Positions 1 to 7,007 of a stretch of 40,998 bases of DNA are shown here, piece after piece. The notes below the pieces were generated by a model. It saw only the letters and a list, made by a program, of their open reading frames with translations. It did no database searches and had not been told where the DNA came from. The translations under genes were made by a program, and so were the position numbers. This stretch comes from Candidatus Roizmanbacteria bacterium (GTDB lineage: Bacteria; Patescibacteriota; Microgenomatia; UBA1406; GWC2-37-13): assembly GCA_013335175.1 (NCBI GenBank), contig JAAXWC010000004.1:1-40998 (forward strand), written 5' to 3'. Within the stretch, counting starts at the first letter, position 1. Each line of letters opens with the position of its first letter.

Positions 1-482
1 TCTTTTCCCCTCGAAAAAGTGCTAACACTACCTGTTTTTTGAATGCGGGTGTATGTACCCGCCTCATCTTTTTTTCTCCCATATTGTAAGCTTACCATCT
101 GGTCTAGTTTATGGGGGTAAGTATAGTCTTTCAGGTGGAGTGCAAAGTTAGCAATAAACAGATGCTTATCAATAAACACCTTTGTTTTCTCTGTTTCTCG
201 CCATAATTTTTCAAGTTTAGATACTTCAACATTTGTACGCTCTCGCAAAAATGCTAATCTTTTGGGAGCTATAAAATACAGCGTTGGATGTTTTACAAAT
301 GTTGTGTCTATTTCTACTTTTTTCTCAAGGTAGCCTTTACTGGTCATGTCGCTAAGCCAGAGATTTATTTTTTGATGGGATTTATGTTGGAGAAATTGTT
401 GAATGTGACTTCGATCTAGGAAGCGATAGGTATATATCAGTAGTAAGATTTTTTGCTGTTGTGGTGTTAGTTCTTCTATCAT
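1..482 (-). CDS. Replic_Relax-like winged-helix protein, C-terminus cut by window edge
   Basis: Reading the minus strand from the ATG at 482 gives an open frame of 160 codons that runs off the left edge, so the C-terminus is not seen. The N-terminal ~75 residues (MIEELTPQQQKILLLIYTYR onward) resemble the winged-helix of the Replic_Relax family (PF13814), with conserved-looking LTPQQ, FLDRSHI and a late FIAPKRLAFL strand-helix. Family members are plasmid or conjugative-element proteins, often next to TraG-like ATPases, and that is the case here: a TraG-like fragment lies 150 bp upstream on the same strand. A possible ribosome site (GGAGG, then AGGTGGG) precedes the ATG. The family call rests on motif recognition only; no profile search was possible. 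Confidence 0.7.
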   Translation of the reverse strand, partial: MIEELTPQQQKILLLIYTYRFLDRSHIQQFLQHKSHQKINLWLSDMTSKGYLEKKVEIDTTFVKHPTLYFIAPKRLAFLRERTNVEVSKLEKLWRETEKTKVFIDKHLFIANFALHLKDYTYPHKLDQMVSLQYGRKKDEAGTYTRIQKTGSVSTFSRGK

Positions 483-501
483 AGTATTGTTACCCACCTA
501 A

Positions 502-605
502 CCTCCCTTATTAAGGGAGGAACACATGGAATTGTGTTCCGCTATATTATATATAATATATATAGCGATCAGTAAAATAAATACAGAGCATTGTTATAAT
601 GCTCT
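502..605. other. cluster of four palindromes between Replic_Relax and TraG-like genes
   Basis: Four dyads follow one another: CCTCCCTTATTAAGGGAGG (502-520), GGAACACA/TGTGTTCC (519-540), an imperfect AT palindrome (541-566) and AGAGCATT/AATGCTCT (585-592/598-605). On the minus strand the last one is followed by a T-rich stretch and could terminate the TraG-like transcript. The GGAGG half of the first also lies upstream of the Replic_Relax start and could sequester its ribosome site. Confidence 0.55.
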
Positions 606-634
606 ATATAGAAATTATATGGTTGCAGTGGACT

Positions 635-1648
635 TCAACTATCAGACGAAGGTTGTACCTCAATTTTTGTAAACGTCTTTTCTTTTGAAACTTTTCTTTG
701 AGCGGGGGGACTTGTAGTTATTTCAGGTTTCTTTGGTTCTTCTTCTTGCGTATCAATAGTGACTCCATACTGATGTCGGGATGCTTCAATTACACTTCGC
801 TTAATTTCTTCATTTTGAGATACATCAAACTTTGCCACTTTCCCCGTAAAGGTACTGGCGATTTCTGTTGAGTTAATGCGGATATAAAAGGTGTATAACG
901 GAAGGTTTGAAATATCATGTTTTGCTATGTCGGGAGAAAAGATAGGAAGGAGTAAGTCTTCATCATTCGGGCTATTCGTCAGGAACGAAATAATGGTGCC
1001 GGCATTGGCAAGAATAATCTGGAGTAGCATGCGATCGATCTGAGCTGTCGTCTGATGAGCAAGTACCGTATCAAGCCGATATTTGCGGGCTTCAGAAAGA
1101 ATCTGTACAAAGGTCTCAGTGGCAAAATTCTGAAATTCATCGATATACAGGAAAAAGTCTTTCCGCTTCTCTTCCGGAATATGTACCCGTCTAAGAGCAG
1201 AAATCTGAAGCTTGGCAACAAGGAGGCTTCCCAAAAACGATCCGATATCCTCTCCGATCTTTCCCTTTGATAGATCGCATATTAGGATTTTCCCGCTGTT
1301 CATCACATCGTCCAGGTCAAGGGTACTTTTCGGTGTCCCCAGAATATTGCGAGTCATGAGAAAAGTTAAGAAAAGCCCTAGCTTATTGGTAATTGGCGTT
1401 ATCATCTCCGTTTTCTGAGAACTGGCCAGACTATTAAACTCCTGATTCCAGAAATGTTTGAGCATAGGATCATTTAGTTTATCCGTTACTCCTTTCCGAT
1501 ACGTCTTGTCTGTTAATAGATAGTAAATCGTCATCATGGTTGCGTCCTTTTGTTCAAGCGCGGTAAGCACCGTATTTCGTAGAATGTGTTCCATTCGCGG
1601 ACCGATACAAATGTCGTGCTCTATCAAAATAGTCAAATACCTCACCAT
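635..1648 (-). pseudogene. TraG/VirD4-like coupling ATPase, C-terminal half only
   Basis: The 337-aa product matches the C-terminal part of type IV coupling-protein-like ATPases (TraM-recognition/TraG_D-C region): GPRMEHILRN at residues 16-25, Walker-B-like FFLYIDEFQNF at about 165-175, and AHQT at 197-200. These proteins pump DNA or protein substrates into a type IV secretion channel and are usually 600 residues or more. The N-terminal membrane segments and Walker A are absent. In frame, a TAG lies at 1667-1669, seven codons before the ATG, so the missing half cannot be recovered by an earlier start. It is therefore a 5'-truncated remnant. It sits upstream of a Replic_Relax gene, a usual partner. 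Precise family is inferred. Confidence 0.75.
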
Positions 1649-1713
1649 CTGACCACTGAGGAACTGCTATTGGTTCTACCTGTTGGGACATGGGGTATTT
1701 TATTACAGAATAA

Positions 1714-1730
1714 AACACCCGAAGGGTGTT
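1714..1730 (-). terminator. intrinsic terminator, minus strand
   Basis: AACACCC (1714-1720), a 3-nt loop and GGGTGTT (1724-1730) form a 7-bp stem. On the minus strand it is followed by TTATT. It begins only 3 nt after the stop codon of the small minus-strand ORF at 1734-1850. Confidence 0.65.
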
Positions 1731-1733
1731 AAA

Positions 1734-1850
1734 TTAAAAGTAATAAATTATCCCAATCATCTGATGCTTTTTTAAGGCACGAATTCCATAGATAAGAGCA
1801 AAAATATCTGTAATACCAGTGGATATACCCGACCCCTTTAGGTAACTCAT
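1734..1850 (-). CDS. small hydrophobic ORF, 38 aa
   Basis: A 38-codon minus-strand frame with one membrane-like segment (GISTGITDIFALIYGIRAL) and a basic KKHQ after it. It ends 3 nt before a good intrinsic terminator, which is the main reason to list it. The frame stays open for about 20 codons before the ATG with no clear ribosome site, so it may be the tail of a decayed membrane protein. I do not recognise the family. Confidence 0.3.
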   Translation of the reverse strand: MSYLKGSGISTGITDIFALIYGIRALKKHQMIGIIYYF

Positions 1851-1900
1851 TGTTAAGAGAACATTCGCATAGGTTCTAAAGTAAATGATAAATACCTGTA

Positions 1901-1935
1901 GTTCGATTTATAAATATTACATTGGTAAATCGAAC
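1901..1935. promoter_or_regulatory. 10-bp perfect dyad upstream of DUF2207 gene
   Basis: GTTCGATTTA (1901-1910) and TAAATCGAAC (1926-1935) are perfect inverted repeats with a 15-bp spacer, 50 bp before the DUF2207 start. There is no T-run after it, so an operator is more likely than a terminator. It lies between divergently oriented coding regions. Confidence 0.5.
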
Positions 1936-1985
1936 GAGCACATATTACATTTCAAAAATACAACAATAGTGCTACCATATAGCAT

Positions 1986-3710
1986 ATGAAACAATTTGCA
2001 ATAGTGTTACTCTTTCTTATTTTTTTTACAGCTGTTATTCCTATCCACGCACAATCTCTTAGTTATATTTCTCAGTTTACAAGCGATATCACTATCGAAA
2101 AAGACGGAACAATTCAAATAATTGAAACGATCGCTGATAATTTTGAAGATGGACCGGGCCATGGATTATGGCGACATATCCCGCTTATACGAAAGGGACA
2201 AGATAATAAAAAATATAAAATGGGTTTTACACTTCAAAAAATCCAACGGGACGGAATTGATGAACCATATACTCGCGAAGATACTAGTCAAGAAGCTGTA
2301 ATCCGCGTGGGATCATCTACAAAAACCTATCAAGGTTTGCATATCTATACGATCGCTTATAAAGTAACCGGAACATTAGGATACTATGAGAATCACGATG
2401 AACTGTATCGCAATATAACTGGTAATGAGTGGCCATTTCCTATAAACGCAGTAACAACGACGATTCATATGCCCGATGTACTTCCTATATCTTCAATGGC
2501 AATTAGTTGCTATACGGGTCTAAACGGCAGTAAAGCTCATGACTGTTCTTATAAAATTGCTTCAAACGGTGCGACCATTACAACAAATAGCATCTTACAT
2601 GCGAAGGAAGGTCTAACTGTGGCATTTAGCTTTCCTAAGAATATTATTGCAACACAAATACCAACCTTAGCACAACAGGATCAATCAAAAAAAGACAATA
2701 GTATAAAATGGGAAACAGCTACACCAGGGGGGAAAGTGCGCGCAGCGCTATTTATTCTGTTAGGTATCGGAGTGGTAGGATGTGTTCTCTATTGGTACCT
2801 CCTCTTGCCAATTTTAATTGCCAGAAAGTACTATAAATCTGCTTTCAGTAAGATTAATACCGTTCCTATCTCATTTGATCCACCTAAAACAAAAACTGGA
2901 CGATTTTATACCCCAGCAGAGACTGGCATGCTACTTATTCAATACGACTCTCCTCGATTTATCGTTGCAACAATTATCGATCTTTCCTTTCGAGGATTTA
3001 TGAAAATTAATGAACGGAGTAAAGATAATTTTTATCTGATAAAGGAAGAAAAAGATATCAATTGTCTGGAAACATTTGAAAAAATGCTGATTACGAATTT
3101 ATTTGGAGCATCAAACGAAGTGGAGGTAAACGCTCTTAACGATAATGAGAGTTTTCAATCAGCAATCAAAGATATTTATCAGGCCATATATAGCGAAATG
3201 AAGAAAGAAGAAGTATTACCTGAAGCAACAATCTATGTAGCTAAACAAAAAAAAATTGCTTTAATGATAGGAGCAATACTCAGTTGTAATACTTTACTTT
3301 TTTTTGCTTCAATTCTTTCCTTGTTTCAGACATATTACACTCCTTATGGTTTATCACAATTACTTATTGTTAAGGGATTAAAAAGGTTTCTCAGTTCGCA
3401 GGAACGTCAGCTTAATTTTGAGGCAGATAAACAATTTCTTTTTGAACGTTTACTCTCGTATGCAACAGTATTTGGCATAGAAAAAATCTGGATGGAACGT
3501 TTTGCAGATGCAAATTTAACTTCGCCTGTATGGTACAGTGGATATGAGAATACCGCTTTTGCTATGAATTCATTTTCCCGTAGTTTCACTACCTCCATTA
3601 CTCATCTGAGTACTGCGTCTACCATTGTCACGTCATCAAGTATGTCAGGATCCCATAGTTCTGGTAGTTCAGGTGGGGGGAGTGGTGGGGGAGGTGGAGG
3701 TAATTGGTAG
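1986..3710 (+). CDS. DUF2207 domain membrane protein with Gly-rich tail
   Basis: 574 aa. An N-terminal signal peptide (residues 1-22, ending HAQS) leads into an extracellular DUF2207 beta-rich domain (SYISQFTSDITIEKDGTIQI, then GPGHGLWRHIP). A membrane segment at about 252-275 and a second hydrophobic stretch near 425-455 follow. The C-terminus is Ser/Gly-rich and ends in GGGNW, as is common in this YciQ-like family. The function of the family is unknown. No Shine-Dalgarno precedes the ATG; a TACCAT box ends 6 nt before it. A 9-bp stem hairpin follows the stop. The gene is intact although its neighbours on both sides are remnants. Confidence 0.85.
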   Translation: MKQFAIVLLFLIFFTAVIPIHAQSLSYISQFTSDITIEKDGTIQIIETIADNFEDGPGHGLWRHIPLIRKGQDNKKYKMGFTLQKIQRDGIDEPYTREDTSQEAVIRVGSSTKTYQGLHIYTIAYKVTGTLGYYENHDELYRNITGNEWPFPINAVTTTIHMPDVLPISSMAISCYTGLNGSKAHDCSYKIASNGATITTNSILHAKEGLTVAFSFPKNIIATQIPTLAQQDQSKKDNSIKWETATPGGKVRAALFILLGIGVVGCVLYWYLLLPILIARKYYKSAFSKINTVPISFDPPKTKTGRFYTPAETGMLLIQYDSPRFIVATIIDLSFRGFMKINERSKDNFYLIKEEKDINCLETFEKMLITNLFGASNEVEVNALNDNESFQSAIKDIYQAIYSEMKKEEVLPEATIYVAKQKKIALMIGAILSCNTLLFFASILSLFQTYYTPYGLSQLLIVKGLKRFLSSQERQLNFEADKQFLFERLLSYATVFGIEKIWMERFADANLTSPVWYSGYENTAFAMNSFSRSFTTSITHLSTASTIVTSSSMSGSHSSGSSGGGSGGGGGGNW

Positions 3711-3715
3711 TGCAA

Positions 3716-3736
3716 TATCTTATTAAGAATAAGATA
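3716..3736 (+). terminator. hairpin after DUF2207 gene
   Basis: TATCTTATT/AATAAGATA is a perfect 9-bp stem with a 3-nt loop, starting 6 nt after the stop codon. The following tract is only weakly T-rich, so termination strength is uncertain. Confidence 0.5.
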
Positions 3737-3829
3737 CTTGTATACAGTAAGTAAAAAGTAAGTATTTTGTAAATATAATAAGTTTCATTCAAACATCTAA
3801 CGCAACACTCTAGGCGCGAAGCGCCAGAA

Positions 3830-4247
3830 ATGGTACGATACAGTATGCACACATATACGCGGTTGAAAATGGAAGAACGGGAGGAGATAAGTCGAATGCT
3901 TGCGAGTCGAAAAACACTGCGCATGATTGCAAAAGTACTCAGGCGGAGTGTAAGTACAATCAGTCGAGAGGTGCGTGCAGGAAGCTGTAACAAGTACACG
4001 TATCGAGCAAAACGTGCACAGGATCGGTCATATCGGGACATGAGCAAGCGGAATACAGGGAACTATCTTTTAACGAAGAACGAACAGCTCAGAGAATATG
4101 TGTTTGGAAATCTCAGGCAGAAATGGTCACCAATACAGATTGCAGAACTCATCAAAAAACAGTATTCTACGGACAACAGTATGCGCATATCACACGAGAC
4201 CATTTACAGCTATTTGTATGTGCTTCCGCGAGGGACACTGAAAAAAG
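3830..4247 (+). pseudogene. IS30-family transposase, N-terminal fragment
   Basis: The first ~140 codons match an IS30 transposase: YTRLKMEEREEISRMLA, a helix-turn-helix with STISREVRAG, then WSPIQIAELIKKQY and ISHETIYSYLYVLPRGTLKKDL. This is the DNA-binding region only. The whole DDE catalytic domain is missing, and after about 4247 the sequence turns into another gene in another frame. The usual IS30-like start is the Met at 3845 (MHTYTRL). The fragment cannot be an active transposase. The exact junction near 4240-4260 is an estimate. Confidence 0.8.
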
Positions 4248-4259
4248 ATTTATCCTCAA

Positions 4260-4773
4260 GACCTTTTTGGAAAAGGGGAATAGAATCAGAACGATTAACT
4301 TCCGTTCAAAAGAAGTTGAAGAGATAAAAGATATTCCTTGGGGAGAATACAAGCATATTATTCCTAATAGTACAGGCACGTACATGCTTCTTTATAATGA
4401 AAAGAAATTTTCTTATTTTGATCTCTCAAATCTGAAGGAAGTATTCCATTACGATTATAAATGGGATGGATGGGATCAGCTTAAAGAAGTGATGGTTGAT
4501 GATCATGATCCATTTATTATTGTTAAGAAAGAAAGATGGTTGGATTATGTATACACAGTTGTAAACCTTAGGACAAAAGAGGAAAAGTACGTCAATCTCA
4601 AAAGTTTAAAAGCTTTTAAGGATGAAAAACAAATAGACTGGTTTCTTTTAAGTTCTGACGGTAATTACCTTCTTTTTGACTCTTGGCGACAAATTAATGC
4701 CTATAAAACTTTGAACCCTAAAGAAATAGATCCTCACATACAAACTAGAATGCAGTTTTTTATGGTGCGTTGA
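4260..4773 (+). pseudogene. tail of an unknown, probably beta-propeller-like protein
   Basis: After the IS30 fragment, a different frame codes for about 170 residues that look like real protein: repeated strand-turn units with Trp/Gly/Asp (DIPWGEYKHIIPNSTGTYML, then LSSDGNYLLFDSW). This resembles the repeat rhythm of WD40-like propellers. There is no start codon with a ribosome site. The frame upstream of about 4250 is only the out-of-frame reading of IS30 DNA. It is most simply the 3' end of a gene broken by a rearrangement. I do not recognise the family. Confidence 0.5.
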
Positions 4774-4827
4774 AAATATATACTTTGCTTCATATCATGC
4801 TTTTTTTAATTATCACCAACAGTTTTT

Positions 4828-4846
4828 GTGCCGGAGAGAGGACTTG
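4828..4846. repeat. 19-bp copy of tRNA-Leu 3' end (att-like direct repeat)
   Basis: GTGCCGGAGAGAGGACTTG is identical, in the same orientation, to 6381-6399, the 3' acceptor and T-arm part of tRNA-Leu. The two copies bound a 1.5-kb segment, the classic arrangement of an element integrated at a tRNA 3' end. It is followed at 4847-4896 by an inverted, diverged copy of the hairpin core of the 160-bp repeat (ends GCTCAAC and ACGGACAGTTAGTCC). Confidence 0.75.
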
Positions 4847-4956
4847 CTCAACGGTCCGTTCGCGAGCAGAAGGCGAGTGATTACGGACAGTTAGTCCCAC
4901 GAATTTGAAAACGAAGCGGGGAACCTCAATAATATTCCTCTGAAGTCCTCGAGTGT

Positions 4957-5073
4957 ATGTGCACCATCTGGGACGATGTTCGAACCTATCTCACCTTAAA
5001 GATTGATCCCAAAGAAAAGGCGGAACTTCTTGCGGCCATTGCCTACTTCCAGAAAAAGGAGGTGAACAAATGA
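4957..5073 (+). CDS. small ORF, 38 aa, translationally coupled to PLD gene
   Basis: ATG at 4957 opens a 38-codon frame (MCTIWDDVRTYLTLKIDPKE then KAELLAAIAYFQKKEVNK) whose TGA overlaps the ATG of the next gene (ATGA). The tail codons also form the strong Shine-Dalgarno AAGGAGGTGA of that gene. The composition is protein-like and mostly helical. It could be a short antitoxin-like partner or the remnant tail of a longer gene; the frame is closed by a TAA about 11 codons upstream. Family not recognised. Confidence 0.45.
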   Translation: MCTIWDDVRTYLTLKIDPKEKAELLAAIAYFQKKEVNK

Positions 5074-5504
5074 TGCAACACTCTATTTTATACAATGAAC
5101 AAACGTTCTACAAACAATTTATCGATGATCTCCTTCACGCCAAGCATGAGGTCATTATTGAAAGTCCCTTTATCACCTCGAACCGAATGGAAACGCTTAG
5201 TCCGATATTCGAGACTCTCCTCGCAAAGGAAATTGAGATTACTCTGGTTACTAAATATCCGGGTGAACATGACGAAGAGTTTTTCAGAGATCAGGCAACC
5301 GAGGAAATACTATCCTGTGTTGAGATGGGGGTGAATGTTCAATTTGTAGACGGGCTTCACCGAAAAACAGCCATCATAGATAGGGAAATACTCTATGAAG
5401 GCAGCCTCAACATCCTGTCTCAAAACAATAGTCGGGAGATTATGCGCCGGATTGATGATAAAGATGAGGCTCGAAAATTACTGAAATTTTTGAAAGTGTT
5501 TTAA
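5070..5504 (+). CDS. phospholipase D-like domain protein
   Basis: 144 aa with one complete HKD motif: H97-x-K99-x4-D104 (HRKTAIID), then G111-S112-x-N114 as in PLD superfamily members. Upstream strands (EVIIESPFI, ITLVTKYPG) fit the PLD fold. One HKD motif means it would have to dimerise to form an active site, as small bacterial nucleases of this superfamily do. Substrate is not evident; a nuclease or phosphodiesterase is possible. It starts inside the preceding small ORF (ATGA) with a strong Shine-Dalgarno, unlike most genes here. Its stop abuts the stop of the convergent receiver gene with no gap. It lies inside the putative tRNA-Leu island. Confidence 0.8.
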   Translation: MMQHSILYNEQTFYKQFIDDLLHAKHEVIIESPFITSNRMETLSPIFETLLAKEIEITLVTKYPGEHDEEFFRDQATEEILSCVEMGVNVQFVDGLHRKTAIIDREILYEGSLNILSQNNSREIMRRIDDKDEARKLLKFLKVF

Positions 5505-6185
5505 TTAGCGTTTTTCAGGATGTCCAGAATGCACGCCAACCATTCTCCTCAAACTATTTGCAAATTCTGGGTCGTTAAATCTAGTCAATTCATCCCAGTT
5601 ATTGAGGATGAAATCTTTGGGAGGCAAATATAAACAACCTGGTTTCGTACTAGTTATCAAGTTGTTATTTAAATCTATTCTTGTTCTCGTGGACTCTTGA
5701 CTATAAGATATCTCATTTTTATTAAGCCAATCGCCGTAATTAGGTATACTTCGATCTCTTTCTAACTGTGGAAGATTATTCAATATATCTCCGCAGTAAA
5801 AACCGAGCATTCCCGCATCTTCTCTTTTATCGAGGTTCTGAATTCTATTAGCAGTTAATTGTTCGCCATATATTCGTTGGACACCTTCAGGATTAGAACA
5901 TAATAAAGTAATCAGTACTATCGGCTGTCGAAGTTCTTCTGAGGCGCGCCTAAGCTGTAGCGCTATCTGTGCTCCCCTTGTGTTTTCGCCTTCTATATCA
6001 TTATCGGTTATAAGAATTTGCGGTAAGTTCCCATTACGTAAGTCTCGCCGAACTAAATCAAAATTAGGACTTGTCTCAACTAATGTATTAGAGCTCTGTA
6101 GTCCAGTCGTCAGATGCTCCCCAACCATTTCTAGCCAGTTTTCAGAGTCTTCTACATACATCACTCGTCTTTGTTGTACTTGCAT
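5505..6185 (-). CDS. receiver-domain protein with unknown C-terminal part
   Basis: 226 aa from the ATG at 6185, chosen because a TTGAAA-17-TATAAT promoter ends 7 nt before it; a longer frame to 6239 would contain that promoter. Residues 7-130 look like a CheY-like receiver: RRVMYVEDSENW with the acidic E-D pair, ILITDNDIEG carrying the likely phospho-Asp, and a Lys in NLDKRED. The last ~90 residues (SYSQESTRTRIDLNNN onward) have no recognised output domain. No histidine kinase is adjacent. It is probably an orphan signalling protein carried on a mobile segment; phosphorylation by a chromosomal kinase is only a guess. Confidence 0.65.
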   Translation of the reverse strand: MQVQQRRVMYVEDSENWLEMVGEHLTTGLQSSNTLVETSPNFDLVRRDLRNGNLPQILITDNDIEGENTRGAQIALQLRRASEELRQPIVLITLLCSNPEGVQRIYGEQLTANRIQNLDKREDAGMLGFYCGDILNNLPQLERDRSIPNYGDWLNKNEISYSQESTRTRIDLNNNLITSTKPGCLYLPPKDFILNNWDELTRFNDPEFANSLRRMVGVHSGHPEKR

Positions 6186-6192
6186 GAAGCGT

Positions 6193-6221
6193 ATTATAAG
6201 CTTTATCAATACGAATTTCAA
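6193..6221 (-). promoter_or_regulatory. promoter of the receiver gene
   Basis: On the minus strand, TTGAAA (6216-6221), a 17-bp spacer and TATAAT (6193-6198) lie 7 nt before the ATG at 6185, implying a leaderless or nearly leaderless transcript. Confidence 0.65.
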
Positions 6222-6254
6222 TCTGTATTGTTGGGACAATTATAGACACTCATC

Positions 6255-6330
6255 AGTAGAAAAGGACTTGAACCTATTTTGAGGCTAGGTTTTGACGAAG
6301 TTGAGAGATGTGTATAGGCTCGAACCTACT
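6255..6330 (-). repeat. two orphan tRNA T-arm-like fragments
   Basis: On the minus strand, GGTTCAAGTCC (6264-6274) and TAGGTTCGAGCCTA (6315-6328) match the B-box/T-arm consensus GGTTCRANNCC. Neither has an acceptor stem or anticodon arm around it. They lie just downstream of the intact tRNA-Leu, in the island, and may be relics of tRNA 3' ends. Confidence 0.4.
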
Positions 6331-6378
6331 AGACACAATTTAGAGCCTACAGAAAGGCCGATATTTTGAAGGAAAACT

Positions 6379-6466
6379 TGGTGCCGGAGAGAGGACTTGA
6401 ACCTCCACGCCTTATTCAGGCACAGGTTCCTAAAACCTGCGTGTATACCAATTTCACCACTCCGGC
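6379..6466 (-). tRNA. tRNA-Leu (anticodon TAG)
   Basis: Minus-strand GCCGGAG (from 6466) pairs with CTCCGGC near the 3' end, followed by discriminator A and an encoded CCA (6379-6381). The anticodon stem CAGGT/ACCTG encloses loop TTTAGGA, giving anticodon TAG. A long variable arm (class II) and T-arm GGTTCAAGTCC are present. Its first ~16 nt are repeated in the adjacent 160-bp repeats and its last 19 nt at 4828-4846. Confidence 0.92.
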
Positions 6467-6849
6467 AATCTTAAACTAATTATTACCCGTAACCTTGAGG
6501 TGTATACTCCGCCACATTCATGCTTTCGACTCATCGTCTCGTGCATTCATTTGTTGGCGGACTAACTGTCCGTACTTCCTCACTTCGTATCGGTAACGGA
6601 CAGTTGAGCAATTTCACCACTCCGGCTATCTTAAACTAATTATTACCCGTAACCTTGAGGTGTATACTCCGCCACATTCATGCTTTCGACTCAACGTCTC
6701 GTGCATTCATTTGTTGGCGGACTAACTGTCCGTACTTCCTCACTTCGTATCGGTAACGGACAGTTGAGCAATTTCACCACTCCGGCAATCTTAAACTAAT
6801 TATTACCCGTAACCTTGAGGTGTATACTCCGCCACATTCATGCTTTCGC
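6451..6849. repeat. 160-bp tandem repeat, 2.5 copies, containing tRNA-Leu 5' end
   Basis: Units begin at 6451, 6611 and 6771 with an exact 160-bp period and only a few mismatches; the third stops at about 6849. Each unit starts with the first ~16 nt of tRNA-Leu (minus strand GCCGGAGTGGTGAAAT) and carries a 10-bp inverted repeat, AACTGTCCGT/ACGGACAGTT, with a 22-nt loop. The rest of the gap up to the rhomboid gene at 7008 holds a small TTTCGC/GCGAAA hairpin (6844-6860) and a minus-strand TATAAT (6886-6891), and no gene. Confidence 0.9.
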
Positions 6850-7007
6850 CTTGCGCGAAATTTATGGCATCGTAATTTCATACTGATTATATCATTTCCC
6901 TCGTAAAAATATAGGGAATAATTTCCAGAAAATGGCAGTTCTATTTAATAGAACAGATCTATTTATTTGGATTTATTTGATAGCTTAAACTATTTCGTAC
7001 TATTTGA

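Noticed and set aside
1554-1691. Short minus-strand frame starting MSQQVEPIAVPQWSDG just after the terminator
   Set aside because: It overlaps the N-terminal coding part of the coupling-ATPase fragment in another frame; the ATPase frame has the conserved GPRMEHILRN, so this one is by chance or a remnant too short to judge.
4123-4260. First 46 codons of the frame that contains the propeller-like tail
   Set aside because: They are the out-of-frame reading of the IS30 transposase gene.
6451-6849. CRISPR array
   Set aside because: The repeats are contiguous 160-bp units without unique spacers, and there are no cas genes.
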